DNA of 37,764 nt, taken from a virus. A program made the position numbers and the translations under genes. Shown here piece by piece: positions 26,312 through 33,084 of this stretch. Numbering within the stretch: position 1 is the first letter of the stretch; every line of letters starts with the position of its first letter. Below the pieces are notes generated by a model. The model was not told where the DNA came from, did not search any database, and saw only the letters and a program-made list of their open reading frames with translations. The stretch covers positions 1 through 37,764 of the IMG/VR virus record IMGVR_UViG_3300031772_000115. One strand, given 5' to 3'.

Positions 26312-27557
26312 CTTTAACACGAGTAAGAACAGTTTGTTTTCTACCTTGATAATCTTTATGTTCTTTAACGGTTCCTACGATTGAATATTTTTTTTCTTGA
26401 TCTAACCTATTCGAACTACTATTCCACCAAATGAATAAATGCCCTGGCTCGTCTTCCATTCTAACCAATTGAACATTGCCATAAGCACCTGCAACATCTT
26501 GTGTTCCAATCACAGTAATCCGAGTCGGTGGTATTTTTTGGCCTACAGAACCAACCCATTCATTAGTTTTTGTCGTCTTTTCTAAAGAACTTTGCTTTGC
26601 TCTATTAAACGTTGGTATCAAAGCAACAATATAACCAACATCTCTCAAAGATACCTGTTTACTATTGAGTAAAACATCTAAACTATGCATAAAATTGTTT
26701 CGGGCCTTTTCGGCATCTGGTAGAGCCTTAAACCAAGCAACCATTTCTTTTGCTTTTTCTGTGTCCTGTTGAGACGGCGTTATTATATCCTCATTTTTCA
26801 CCCCAGGTGTGAACGCGCTACGTACATCATCCACAGTACTTGGAATATGCCTTTCCTCAGAAGTTTTTTTGCTTACATAGCCATATTTACCACTTAAAGC
26901 AATTGTCAATGCTAAAACTTCAGTAACATCTACATATCGTTGACCTCTACGACCTCTACCAATCGATTCTTCTTCCGCGTCGTTAAGAATTTCACCAATC
27001 CCACTACGAAAACGGAAGTACCAAACAATAGCCTTTGGATCAGCCCCACCAAGGAAATTAGTAAGACAGTTTCTGCCAATTTGCTTCATTTCCCCACTCA
27101 CGTTCTGAATAAGGAATGTATCTATCCGATTACGACGAGTTTTACACCAATCACAATAATCTGGATCAGCCTCATAAAATTCTCTAACTTTTTGATTAGC
27201 CTCTTCACCAGGAACGGCACGAATTATGTTACCAGAATCTTTGTGTTCAATAGTAGCAATAAATCTCCAACCAGCAAGTTTTGGACTTTCTCCTTCTACT
27301 TTTACTTTATAGAACTTTAGTTTAATTTCTTTACCGGTTATTTCATCTTTTTCAGTTTTGAAAAATTCATCGATAATATGGAGTTGAATAGTAGGAACTT
27401 TAAGCTTTTCTGCTCGTTTATTTAATTTTGCAATTTTTTCTTGAACTAGTGGCCAAGTTCCTTCGGAAACTTCTACCTCATCATCATAAGGCGATTGAAG
27501 CTCTTTAGGTTCAATTCCAACCCCCTCATCTTCTTCGAAAAGTTCATATACTAACAT
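26295..27557 (-). CDS. Zinc-finger protein with possible C-terminal OB-like domain
   Basis: 420 aa. An acidic N-terminus (1-35) leads to a lysine-rich helical section, then a probable zinc site C135-x2-C138 (CDWCKTRRNR) with C164 in GEMKQIGRNCLTNFLGG. I recall this CxWC...GxxC-FLGG pattern from uncharacterised phage and plasmid proteins. The last 80 residues (VTVIGT-like, then AYGNVQLVRMEDEPGHLFIW and KEHKDYQGRKQTVLTRVK) are strand-rich and resemble an OB-fold-like nucleic-acid-binding module. It lies tail to tail with gp46, overlapping by 17 bp. A role in single-strand DNA handling or replication is inferred; T4-type gp32 is not in the window. A perfect TATAAATA lies upstream. Confidence 0.6.
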   Translation of the reverse strand: MLVYELFEEDEGVGIEPKELQSPYDDEVEVSEGTWPLVQEKIAKLNKRAEKLKVPTIQLHIIDEFFKTEKDEITGKEIKLKFYKVKVEGESPKLAGWRFIATIEHKDSGNIIRAVPGEEANQKVREFYEADPDYCDWCKTRRNRIDTFLIQNVSGEMKQIGRNCLTNFLGGADPKAIVWYFRFRSGIGEILNDAEEESIGRGRRGQRYVDVTEVLALTIALSGKYGYVSKKTSEERHIPSTVDDVRSAFTPGVKNEDIITPSQQDTEKAKEMVAWFKALPDAEKARNNFMHSLDVLLNSKQVSLRDVGYIVALIPTFNRAKQSSLEKTTKTNEWVGSVGQKIPPTRITVIGTQDVAGAYGNVQLVRMEDEPGHLFIWWNSSSNRLDQEKKYSIVGTVKEHKDYQGRKQTVLTRVKATQIG

Positions 27558-27576
27558 TTAACTAATTCCTCACAAA

Positions 27577-27605
27577 TTGTATATTATTTATGTTGCATAT
27601 ATATT
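27577..27605 (+). promoter_or_regulatory. Sigma70-type promoter (TTGTAT-N17-TATATT)
   Basis: -35 at 27577-27582 and -10 at 27600-27605, 18 bp before the RuvC-like ATG. The -10 overlaps the divergent late octamer at 27602-27609. Confidence 0.45.
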
Positions 27606-27609
27606 TATA
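27602..27609 (-). promoter_or_regulatory. Late-promoter octamer TATAAATA
   Basis: Perfect octamer on the minus strand, 44 bp before the 420-aa gene. Its target is not an obvious structural protein, so this could be chance in AT-rich DNA. Confidence 0.4.
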
Positions 27610-27622
27610 ACTTAGGGATACC

Positions 27623-28111
27623 ATGATGAAAATAATAGGAATAGATCAATCGTTTTCTTCGTCAGCATTATGCGTAATTGATGAAAGCGCGTTAATTCTA
27701 GATTTTTCTGTTTATAGAAGTCAAAAAGAATTAGACGTATATGAAAAATGCTATCTCGTGGCAAAAAATATTTCAGATTATGTAATTAAATATGAGCCCA
27801 ACGTTATAATACTAGAAGGACTATCTTTTGGCAACCTTGGTAATAGGACAAGAGATTTAGCTGGTTTACAATTTGTTATAATTACGCACTTACGTTATCA
27901 ATTAAATTTTAATAATATAATAATAGTACCTCCACCAACGTTAAAGAAATTTGCTACTGGAAGTGGTCGAGCCGATAAAACATTGATGATTAAAAATCTT
28001 CCAGATAATGTCTCAGAACTATTCAATACTGCTGGTTTCAAAAAGACCACTGGATTAAGTGATCTTGCGGACGCGTATTGGTTAGCATGTTATGGTATTC
28101 CAAGAATCTAA
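27623..28111 (+). CDS. RuvC/RNase H-fold Holliday-junction resolvase-like nuclease
   Basis: 162 aa from ATG 27623, or 161 aa from the next ATG at 27626. It has the RuvC-like acidic set: D8 (IIGIDQSFSSSA), E65 (VIILEGLSFG) and D147/D150 (GLSDLADAYWLA). The middle helix KKFATGSGRADKTLM matches the conserved K-F-x-x-G-x-G-x-x-K segment of phage RuvC-like proteins. The expected job is cutting branched DNA before packaging or during recombination, a task done in T4 by endonuclease VII (gp49). It has its own sigma70-type promoter and follows the gp46/gp47 recombination genes. Confidence 0.85.
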   Translation: MMKIIGIDQSFSSSALCVIDESALILDFSVYRSQKELDVYEKCYLVAKNISDYVIKYEPNVIILEGLSFGNLGNRTRDLAGLQFVIITHLRYQLNFNNIIIVPPPTLKKFATGSGRADKTLMIKNLPDNVSELFNTAGFKKTTGLSDLADAYWLACYGIPRI

Positions 28112-28145
28112 TATACTTATAAATTACGCGGAAAAATTTAATCAC

Positions 28146-28153
28146 GATAAATA
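28146..28153 (+). promoter_or_regulatory. Candidate late promoter (GATAAATA)
   Basis: Same GATAAATA form as at 5775, 25 bp before the acidic-protein ATG. A ribosome site AAGGGAG follows. Confidence 0.45.
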
Positions 28154-28178
28154 ACATATAAACCAAGGGAGATATAAG

Positions 28179-28874
28179 ATGTCCTTACTAAAAGAATTAA
28201 TCAATCTTAATAAAAAACCTATTGTCGAACAAGACGATCCATGGGATCGTGGTTATCTAGACGGGGTTAAAGGTCGCGCACCTTACAATGAAACCCTCGC
28301 AAAAGACAAGTATCCTAACAACAAAGAACACCAAGAAGATTACCTAGATGGCGTTAAGCATGGAATCGGCGACCGTAAAGCTAAAAGTGGAGTGAATGAA
28401 ATGGACTTTGCTTTTGGTGGTGCTCAAGCACAACCAATGACAACCGATGGCCCAATGCCACCAGAAGGTGATGAAGCCGACGCCGAATATGGCGATTATG
28501 CTGATTATGAAAAAGATGATGATGGTGAAGGATCTACATTGGAAGGCGAAGATCATTTAGCATTAGAAATTCCATTTTTTATTAGAATGCTAGAATGGGC
28601 ACGCGAAGAATGTAATAGTGATGAAGAAATCCATAAGCTAGTTGAAAATCTTCTAGCTCTAGATAAATCTCCTCTAACCATGGACGATTACGATACAGCA
28701 CTAGAAGGTATTTCTCAAGATGATGACATGGAAGGTGGTGAATTCGACGATGGTGGTGAAGGTGGTGAATTCGACGATGGTGGCGAATTCGATGAAGTTG
28801 AAGCCGGAATGGGTGAAAACACTGCAGCAAACAAACCTGCCAATGGAAACGGAGGCGTATTTCGCATGGGTTAA
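28179..28874 (+). CDS. Highly acidic protein with tandem GGEFDDGGE repeats
   Basis: 231 aa. The N-terminus has two related motifs, GYLDGVKGR (25-33) and DYLDGVKHG. Residues 80-120 and 180-215 are dominated by Asp, Glu and Gly, and a helical segment IPFFIRMLEWAREECNSDEE lies between them. A near-perfect 27-bp tandem repeat at 28731-28784 (26 of 27 bases, followed by a partial third copy) encodes GGEFDDGGE units. The very negative charge and a late-type GATAAATA upstream would suit a prohead core, scaffold or internal protein, but no family match is claimed. A strong terminator follows 20 bp after the stop. Confidence 0.65.
   Translation: MSLLKELINLNKKPIVEQDDPWDRGYLDGVKGRAPYNETLAKDKYPNNKEHQEDYLDGVKHGIGDRKAKSGVNEMDFAFGGAQAQPMTTDGPMPPEGDEADAEYGDYADYEKDDDGEGSTLEGEDHLALEIPFFIRMLEWAREECNSDEEIHKLVENLLALDKSPLTMDDYDTALEGISQDDDMEGGEFDDGGEGGEFDDGGEFDEVEAGMGENTAANKPANGNGGVFRMG
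28731..28784 (+). repeat. 27-bp tandem repeat inside the acidic gene
   Basis: Two copies, 28731-28757 and 28758-28784, differing only at the last base, followed by a partial third copy. The frame is kept, so copy-number change would add or remove nine residues. Confidence 0.9.
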
Positions 28875-28893
28875 TGTTTTGAAATAAAAATAA

Positions 28894-28925
28894 AAAAAGG
28901 TCAGCTTAAAACAGTTGACCTTTTT
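28894..28925. terminator. Rho-independent terminator
   Basis: Twelve-base stem (28894-28905 with 28914-28925, one G-T pair), 8-base loop TTAAAACA and a T-rich run after it. It ends the acidic-protein unit and works in both directions. Confidence 0.85.
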
Positions 28926-28942
28926 GTTTTTTAGTGTATAAT
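28915..28942 (+). promoter_or_regulatory. Sigma70-type promoter inside the terminator (TTGACC-N16-TATAAT)
   Basis: The -35 TTGACC (28915-28920) is the descending arm of the terminator stem. A perfect TATAAT follows at 28937-28942, 34 bp before the membrane-protein ATG at 28977. Confidence 0.6.
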
Positions 28943-28976
28943 GTTTGTACCTTAACTCTTATTAGGATAATCTAAA

Positions 28977-29450
28977 ATGCGCTTCCTTATTAAATTAATT
29001 ATGAAAGTTCATATCAAACTATGGTGCTGGTATGATAGCTGGGGTGAATATCCAGCGACTCATCAAGCGATGCATTTAACAAATGCATTTATTTTATCTA
29101 TGAGTAATCCTGGTTTTCTGATTCCTTTCTTGTTTGGTTCTTTTGTATCTCACCAAACAATGAAATCTGAAACAGGTAGTTGGGTTCCGTTACTTTGGAA
29201 ACTTATGATTGCTTTAGTTTTCTTGTTAGGATTTCTCGATTTGTTAATAGCACTATTTGCTTTTTGTTATGTCGTAGTGTGTTTCATGTTAGCTTGTATG
29301 CTTTTGGCTCTAGACCTTTGGGAAAAACCCGAAGGCTCCATAGGAATTATAAAAAATTCATATCTAAGAGAAATTTGGGAAGAGGTTGATATGGAACATA
29401 GATTATATGTTCTTCAGAATGCTCTTGCACTGGTAGAGGCTAGTGACTAA
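28977..29450 (+). CDS. Small integral membrane protein, unknown
   Basis: 157 aa. A basic N-terminus (MRFLIKLIMKVHIK) precedes a weakly hydrophobic segment at about 34-58 and two strong membrane segments within 70-111 (LLWKLMIALVFLLGFLDLLI, then an Ala/Cys/Val-rich stretch). The last 45 residues are hydrophilic with acidic patches. It has its own terminator-embedded sigma70-type promoter, so it is probably made early, which suits a membrane protein that modifies the host envelope or excludes other phages. No family was recognised. Its end overlaps the convergent nucleotidyltransferase-like stop. Confidence 0.6.
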   Translation: MRFLIKLIMKVHIKLWCWYDSWGEYPATHQAMHLTNAFILSMSNPGFLIPFLFGSFVSHQTMKSETGSWVPLLWKLMIALVFLLGFLDLLIALFAFCYVVVCFMLACMLLALDLWEKPEGSIGIIKNSYLREIWEEVDMEHRLYVLQNALALVEASD

Positions 29451-30190
29451 TTAAGGGATAGCTCTTTACTAGCAACATCTTTTGCGTGTTGCCAAAGTTT
29501 ATCCAATAGTCCAGCTTTGCGTAAAGCTTTGAAGGCGAGATTGTCAATAGCGAACTCGCCTTCTTTTTTCAAACCTTTTTTACGTGCCTTTCTAATTTTT
29601 TGTTTAAATGCCTCAATTTCAATTGAAGTAACATTACTGGCTAACATAGTTTTAATTTGTTTCTTCAATTCTTCTACCCTTTCAACAACATCATCATGAT
29701 TTAAATCTATGTCTTTTATTTCATTAGGTTGTTTAAGCCATTTATCTTTTTTCAAACTATATATACCCGTTGATTCATGGCTCTCATCCGACATTTGTAT
29801 AGATACTTCAACTGGTAGACCCTTAATTTTCACATCTTTATGATCTTCTCTCCAATTCTTTAATTTTGCTTTGAGAAATTCTTCTAAATCAATTTGTTTA
29901 TTTCCAGTATCTGTTTTAGAATTAAAAATAACATGAATATCTACGTCTGATTTTGAACCCCAATTATAGTTTGCAAGACTTCCAGTAAATGTTATATCTA
30001 AAACTTTAGGAGTAAATTCTTCAAAAGAATCTAAAAATTTTTCAACTATTTTAAGACATTGTTTTCTGATATCAGGACGAAGCTTATCCCCATCCCAAAA
30101 ATCTGGATTTAGTTCATCATGATATTCAAAATCTATATCCTTGTATTCTTTTGTTATTTTTTCAAACAGGAATTCTTTAAAGGTTATCAT
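29447..30190 (-). CDS. Nucleotidyltransferase-fold protein (GSxxN...DxD)
   Basis: 247 aa from ATG 30188-30190, which follows AAGGAG at 30196-30201. An apparent longer reading from TTG 30208 would place that ribosome site inside the coding region and is rejected. The central motif FTGSLANYNWGSKSDVDIHV has the Gly-Ser and paired Asp pattern (D-x-D) of the Pol-beta/nucleotidyltransferase superfamily. Residues 1-60 are charged and helical, and the Lys-rich C-terminus (KIRKARKKGLKKEG) could bind nucleic acid. In phages such proteins are widespread but mostly uncharacterised; substrate unknown. It overlaps the stop of the membrane-protein gene by 4 bp, tail to tail. Confidence 0.75.
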   Translation of the reverse strand: MITFKEFLFEKITKEYKDIDFEYHDELNPDFWDGDKLRPDIRKQCLKIVEKFLDSFEEFTPKVLDITFTGSLANYNWGSKSDVDIHVIFNSKTDTGNKQIDLEEFLKAKLKNWREDHKDVKIKGLPVEVSIQMSDESHESTGIYSLKKDKWLKQPNEIKDIDLNHDDVVERVEELKKQIKTMLASNVTSIEIEAFKQKIRKARKKGLKKEGEFAIDNLAFKALRKAGLLDKLWQHAKDVASKELSLN

Positions 30191-30216
30191 TTCTTCTCCT
30201 TGATACAATATTTATG

Positions 30217-30245
30217 TTGCAGTAGACTTAGACCTCTGATATACT
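30217..30245 (+). promoter_or_regulatory. Sigma70-type promoter (TTGCAG-N17-TATACT)
   Basis: -35 at 30217-30222, -10 at 30240-30245, 29 bp before the helicase ATG at 30275. Confidence 0.5.
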
Positions 30246-30274
30246 ACATAAACAATTAAAATAACGGACTAAAT

Positions 30275-31861
30275 ATGTCAAAAATTCTTGATCATTGGTC
30301 ACACCCATCCAGCCCTCCACGAGAAACTCAAATTAAAGCCTTAGAATGGTTGGAAAAACAAACTGCAAAATACCTGATTTTAGAAGCACCAGTAGGTGCA
30401 GGAAAGTCACATTGTGGAATTACCTACGCCAACTACATTCCTAGTCCAGATAGAAAAAAATCATTCGTATTAACACCACAAAAAATTCTCCAGCGTCAAT
30501 ATGAAGAATCTTTTCCAAATTCACAAGTATTTTCTTTATACGGGAAAGCCAATTATAGTTGTGCGCCTTACAAAACGACCTGTGACATTGGTAACTTAAT
30601 CAAACCAATGTGTGAAATGTGTCCTCATCGCGGGGCGAAAGAAATCGCAAAAGCTACCCCGAATGTGGTTTTAAATTATAAACTCGCACTTTTATCTTTC
30701 CGGTATGCCGGAACGTTTCCAAAACGTCCTCTAATGATTCTTGACGAATGCCATAATGCCGAAGAAGAACTATGTGAATTAGATGCCATCGAATTCACAG
30801 AATATAAATGTAAAAGATATAACATTAAATGGCAAACCCATAAAACAATTCCAGAAGCCATTGAATGGATTCGTAATGACTACCTCCCTCCTTTGATCGA
30901 AAAGGTACTAGAGCTAGCCGACAAAACTGACTCGTTTAGAAACGGATACAAAACCAATATGAGTTCAGGTGACCTAATTCTTGTAAGGGAATATAACGCA
31001 TTAGCTGAACACTCCGAGCTTGTTCAATGGTTAACAACCCAAGAACTAACCAACATTCAAAAAGACTTCGCTTTAATTCATGATAAGAGCAACATGAAAT
31101 TTAAACGATTGTTTGCTGCATTCAGCTTCAAAAATGTATTGTTACCACAAGCGGATCGATTTTTGTTTATGTCTTCTACTATCCTCAACCATAGAGGATT
31201 CTGTCAAGACCTTGGAATTGAATACAACGATTCTGCATTCCTTTCTATGGATTCAGAATTCCCACATGAGAATAGACCAGTTATTTTCATCCCAACTATG
31301 AAAATGAACAAAGATTGGAACACCCCAGAAAATGAAAAAAACCGACATAAAATGATTGCTGCGATGAGTCATATTTTAGAAGGTCATGTAAATGATTCTG
31401 GTATCGTACATACTTCTAGCTTTGCGATAGCAAAATGGTTAACCGATTCACTTCAAACTATAACAAGTCACAAAATTATGCATCATAATCCAGAGTCTGG
31501 AGTTAAAAGAGAAAAAGTAATTAACGAGTTCAAAACGTCTGATAAACCTTGTATTCTATTCTCGCCTAGTATTACTGAAGGTTTAGATTTAATGGGCGAT
31601 ATTGCTCGTTTCGCTGTTTTTGCAAAAGTTCCATATGCATTCTTAGGCGATCAATGGGTATTCACCAGAAAATTAATTTCAGATGAATGGTATGCTAGAC
31701 AAGCTTTGATTGCAATAATTCAAGGTGGCGGTAGAGTGGTACGTTCAAAAGAAGACTGGGGATTTGTATATATTTTGGATAGTAGTTGGAGCTATTTACT
31801 TTCGAAAACTGCCCATACCATTCCTCCGTGGTGGGCAGAAGCCTATAAGGAAATGTCTTAA
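30275..31861 (+). CDS. Superfamily 2 helicase, DinG/XPD-like with Fe-S cysteines
   Basis: 528 aa. Walker A is EAPVGAGKSHC (37-47), the DExH box is LDECHNAEEE (156-165), and motif VI is IIQGGGRVVRS near 470-480. Four cysteines between motif I and motif II (C96, C103, C113, C116, in NYSCAPYKTTC and KPMCEMCPHRG) match the iron-sulphur cluster of XPD/DinG 5'-3' helicases. The protein is shorter than bacterial DinG (about 715 aa), with a reduced C-terminal region. It could unwind recombination or replication intermediates or R-loops. T4 lacks a DinG-type helicase, so this is an added or replaced function. It has its own sigma70-type promoter. Confidence 0.88.
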   Translation: MSKILDHWSHPSSPPRETQIKALEWLEKQTAKYLILEAPVGAGKSHCGITYANYIPSPDRKKSFVLTPQKILQRQYEESFPNSQVFSLYGKANYSCAPYKTTCDIGNLIKPMCEMCPHRGAKEIAKATPNVVLNYKLALLSFRYAGTFPKRPLMILDECHNAEEELCELDAIEFTEYKCKRYNIKWQTHKTIPEAIEWIRNDYLPPLIEKVLELADKTDSFRNGYKTNMSSGDLILVREYNALAEHSELVQWLTTQELTNIQKDFALIHDKSNMKFKRLFAAFSFKNVLLPQADRFLFMSSTILNHRGFCQDLGIEYNDSAFLSMDSEFPHENRPVIFIPTMKMNKDWNTPENEKNRHKMIAAMSHILEGHVNDSGIVHTSSFAIAKWLTDSLQTITSHKIMHHNPESGVKREKVINEFKTSDKPCILFSPSITEGLDLMGDIARFAVFAKVPYAFLGDQWVFTRKLISDEWYARQALIAIIQGGGRVVRSKEDWGFVYILDSSWSYLLSKTAHTIPPWWAEAYKEMS

Positions 31862-31933
31862 TACTCAAAGGTGACATCAGTATTAATTTTTTAAAATAAT
31901 ATTTCATGTAGTTTCATGAATATATTTATACAC
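31862..31933. other. 72-bp convergent intergenic region
   Basis: Holds a 6-bp TTCATG/CATGAA hairpin near 31903-31920 that could be a weak bidirectional terminator, and a minus-strand TATAAATA at 31923-31930 that has no sensible target gene. Confidence 0.35.
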
Positions 31934-32164
31934 TTAATATATTGGGTGTGGGTTTTTACTTTCTTGTTCAAACCGATCTTTTATAAAATCATGCATAACT
32001 TGCCTTTCAGCATGTGACATATTCATAATTTCTGTATATGAAACATACCCCCGCATAAAATATCCAAGCGAAAACACAGCATAAATTAGTTGTTTTGCTT
32101 CAGATTGAAGAGTGGCGATAAATTTACCAACCTCAGATGGTGCCTTCCATTTGAGGATTAGATA
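31934..32164 (-). CDS. -1 frameshift extension of the gp26-like gene (76 codons)
   Basis: Directly behind the gp26-like stop region, the -1 frame is open for 76 codons (first residues YLILKWKAPSEVGKFIATLQ, last residues ESKNPHPIY) and ends at TAA 31934-31936. Before it in this frame there are several stops and no ATG, GTG or TTG until codon 31, so it has no start of its own at the proper place. The junction is a seven-U run, T TTT TTT, in the right phase for a canonical -1 slip (32164-32170). The product would be a 344-aa fusion (268 + 76). The protein sequence is helical and well formed. Comparable frameshifts make the G and GT tail assembly chaperones of lambda-like phages. The site is strong by sequence; use of it is inferred. 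Confidence 0.75.
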   Translation of the reverse strand, partial: YLILKWKAPSEVGKFIATLQSEAKQLIYAVFSLGYFMRGYVSYTEIMNMSHAERQVMHDFIKDRFEQESKNPHPIY

Positions 32165-32967
32165 AAAAAAGTTACAGGGTTCATGGGTACTTCAATTTGT
32201 ATTTCTTTATCACAATCTTTACAAGTTGTTTTAAAAATTGTATCTGGACCCCAATCTCCAGCTTTTTCAATAGCTTCAGAAATTTGTTTCATCCAACCAG
32301 CGCCCAATTCATGAAGCCATTCCAAAATAAATTCTTTCTCTGTAATACCATCAACGCATTCAATAACATTAGAAACAGAAGACAATACTCTTTGTGTTAG
32401 ATATGCTATATCATTCATATCTTTATTTTGAATAGAAGAATCTTGCATCATTTCAATAACATTTTTAAAACGAATCGGTTGGATTTCTATATTTTGACCA
32501 TTAGGTAAGGTAAGTTTATAATTTTCCGTTAGTTTGGTTGGATCAATAACTTTTGCATTTTTCATAAAAACATTAATATCACAATTATAAGATTGTTCTG
32601 TAGCTTCCGGGGAGCAACGATGATTATAATTAATTGGTAACATAGGTCCAAAAGTAACTCTCTTGAGTGCCATAGTCAAGAAATCAACGTCTTTTGCAAA
32701 AAGTTCTAATGGTTTTTCTATATCTGGAATGCATCTATGAAAAACTTCTTCGATTGCGGTACCATTAATAAGTTTATCTGCGCTTTTGAATACTATCTCA
32801 TCGTATGTACTCATTGGATAAACATGAACCTCACCATTTTTAACTGACTGACTCAATTCACCATGTTTATAAAATATACCACCAGAAGGCAAATGAACCG
32901 TTTCTCCTGGTAATTTTATTCTTTCTAATAATGGATTAACTTTTTTAACCATCTGAACTTCTTCCAT
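32158..32967 (-). CDS. gp26: Baseplate hub/tail assembly protein (gp26-like)
   Basis: 269 aa; T4 gp26 is about 208 aa. It shows the T4 baseplate gp26 family pattern: IKLPGETVHLPSGGIFYKHG, then HVYPMSTYDEIVFKSADKLI, EVFHRCIPDIEKPLELFAKD and VDFLTMALKRVTFGPMLPIN. Two cysteine pairs, HRCSPEATEQSYNC and TCKDCD near the end, could bind zinc. AAGGAG precedes the ATG and TATAAGTA lies upstream. In T4 gp26 is a hub/assembly factor. Here the stop codon sits at the end of a seven-U run that opens into a 76-codon -1 extension, as in tail chaperone pairs. It lies divergently from the tape-measure candidate. Confidence 0.8.
   Translation of the reverse strand: MEEVQMVKKVNPLLERIKLPGETVHLPSGGIFYKHGELSQSVKNGEVHVYPMSTYDEIVFKSADKLINGTAIEEVFHRCIPDIEKPLELFAKDVDFLTMALKRVTFGPMLPINYNHRCSPEATEQSYNCDINVFMKNAKVIDPTKLTENYKLTLPNGQNIEIQPIRFKNVIEMMQDSSIQNKDMNDIAYLTQRVLSSVSNVIECVDGITEKEFILEWLHELGAGWMKQISEAIEKAGDWGPDTIFKTTCKDCDKEIQIEVPMNPVTFFI
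32164..32170 (-). other. Slippery heptamer T TTT TTT for -1 frameshift
   Basis: On the minus strand the codons ACT TTT TTT ATC TAA end the gp26-like frame. The heptamer allows both tRNAs to slip back one base, and the next -1 codons are TAT CTA ATC. The stop is two codons downstream. Confidence 0.7.
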
Positions 32968-32992
32968 AAAAACTCCTTAAAATAATCCTCAA

Positions 32993-33000
32993 TACTTATA
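32993..33000 (-). promoter_or_regulatory. Candidate late promoter (TATAAGTA)
   Basis: One mismatch from the late octamer, minus strand, 25 bp before the gp26-like ATG. Confidence 0.35.
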
Positions 33001-33044
33001 TATCCACTAGAATTCAGACACAAAATACATGTTTTGCGTAAGCT

Positions 33045-33052
33045 CATAAATA
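33045..33052 (+). promoter_or_regulatory. Candidate late promoter (CATAAATA)
   Basis: One mismatch from the late octamer, 32 bp before the tape-measure candidate ATG at 33085. Confidence 0.45.
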
Positions 33053-33084
33053 TTTAAAAGCAGATTTTTAGGATAATTTAACCA

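Noticed and set aside
28582-28830. His-rich minus-strand ORF over the acidic gene
   Set aside because: Repeated HH and HHRR arise from antisense reading of the GGTGGTGAA-type repeats.
30191-30208. TTG start six codons before the nucleotidyltransferase-like ATG
   Set aside because: AAGGAG lies between TTG and ATG at proper distance for the ATG at 30190.
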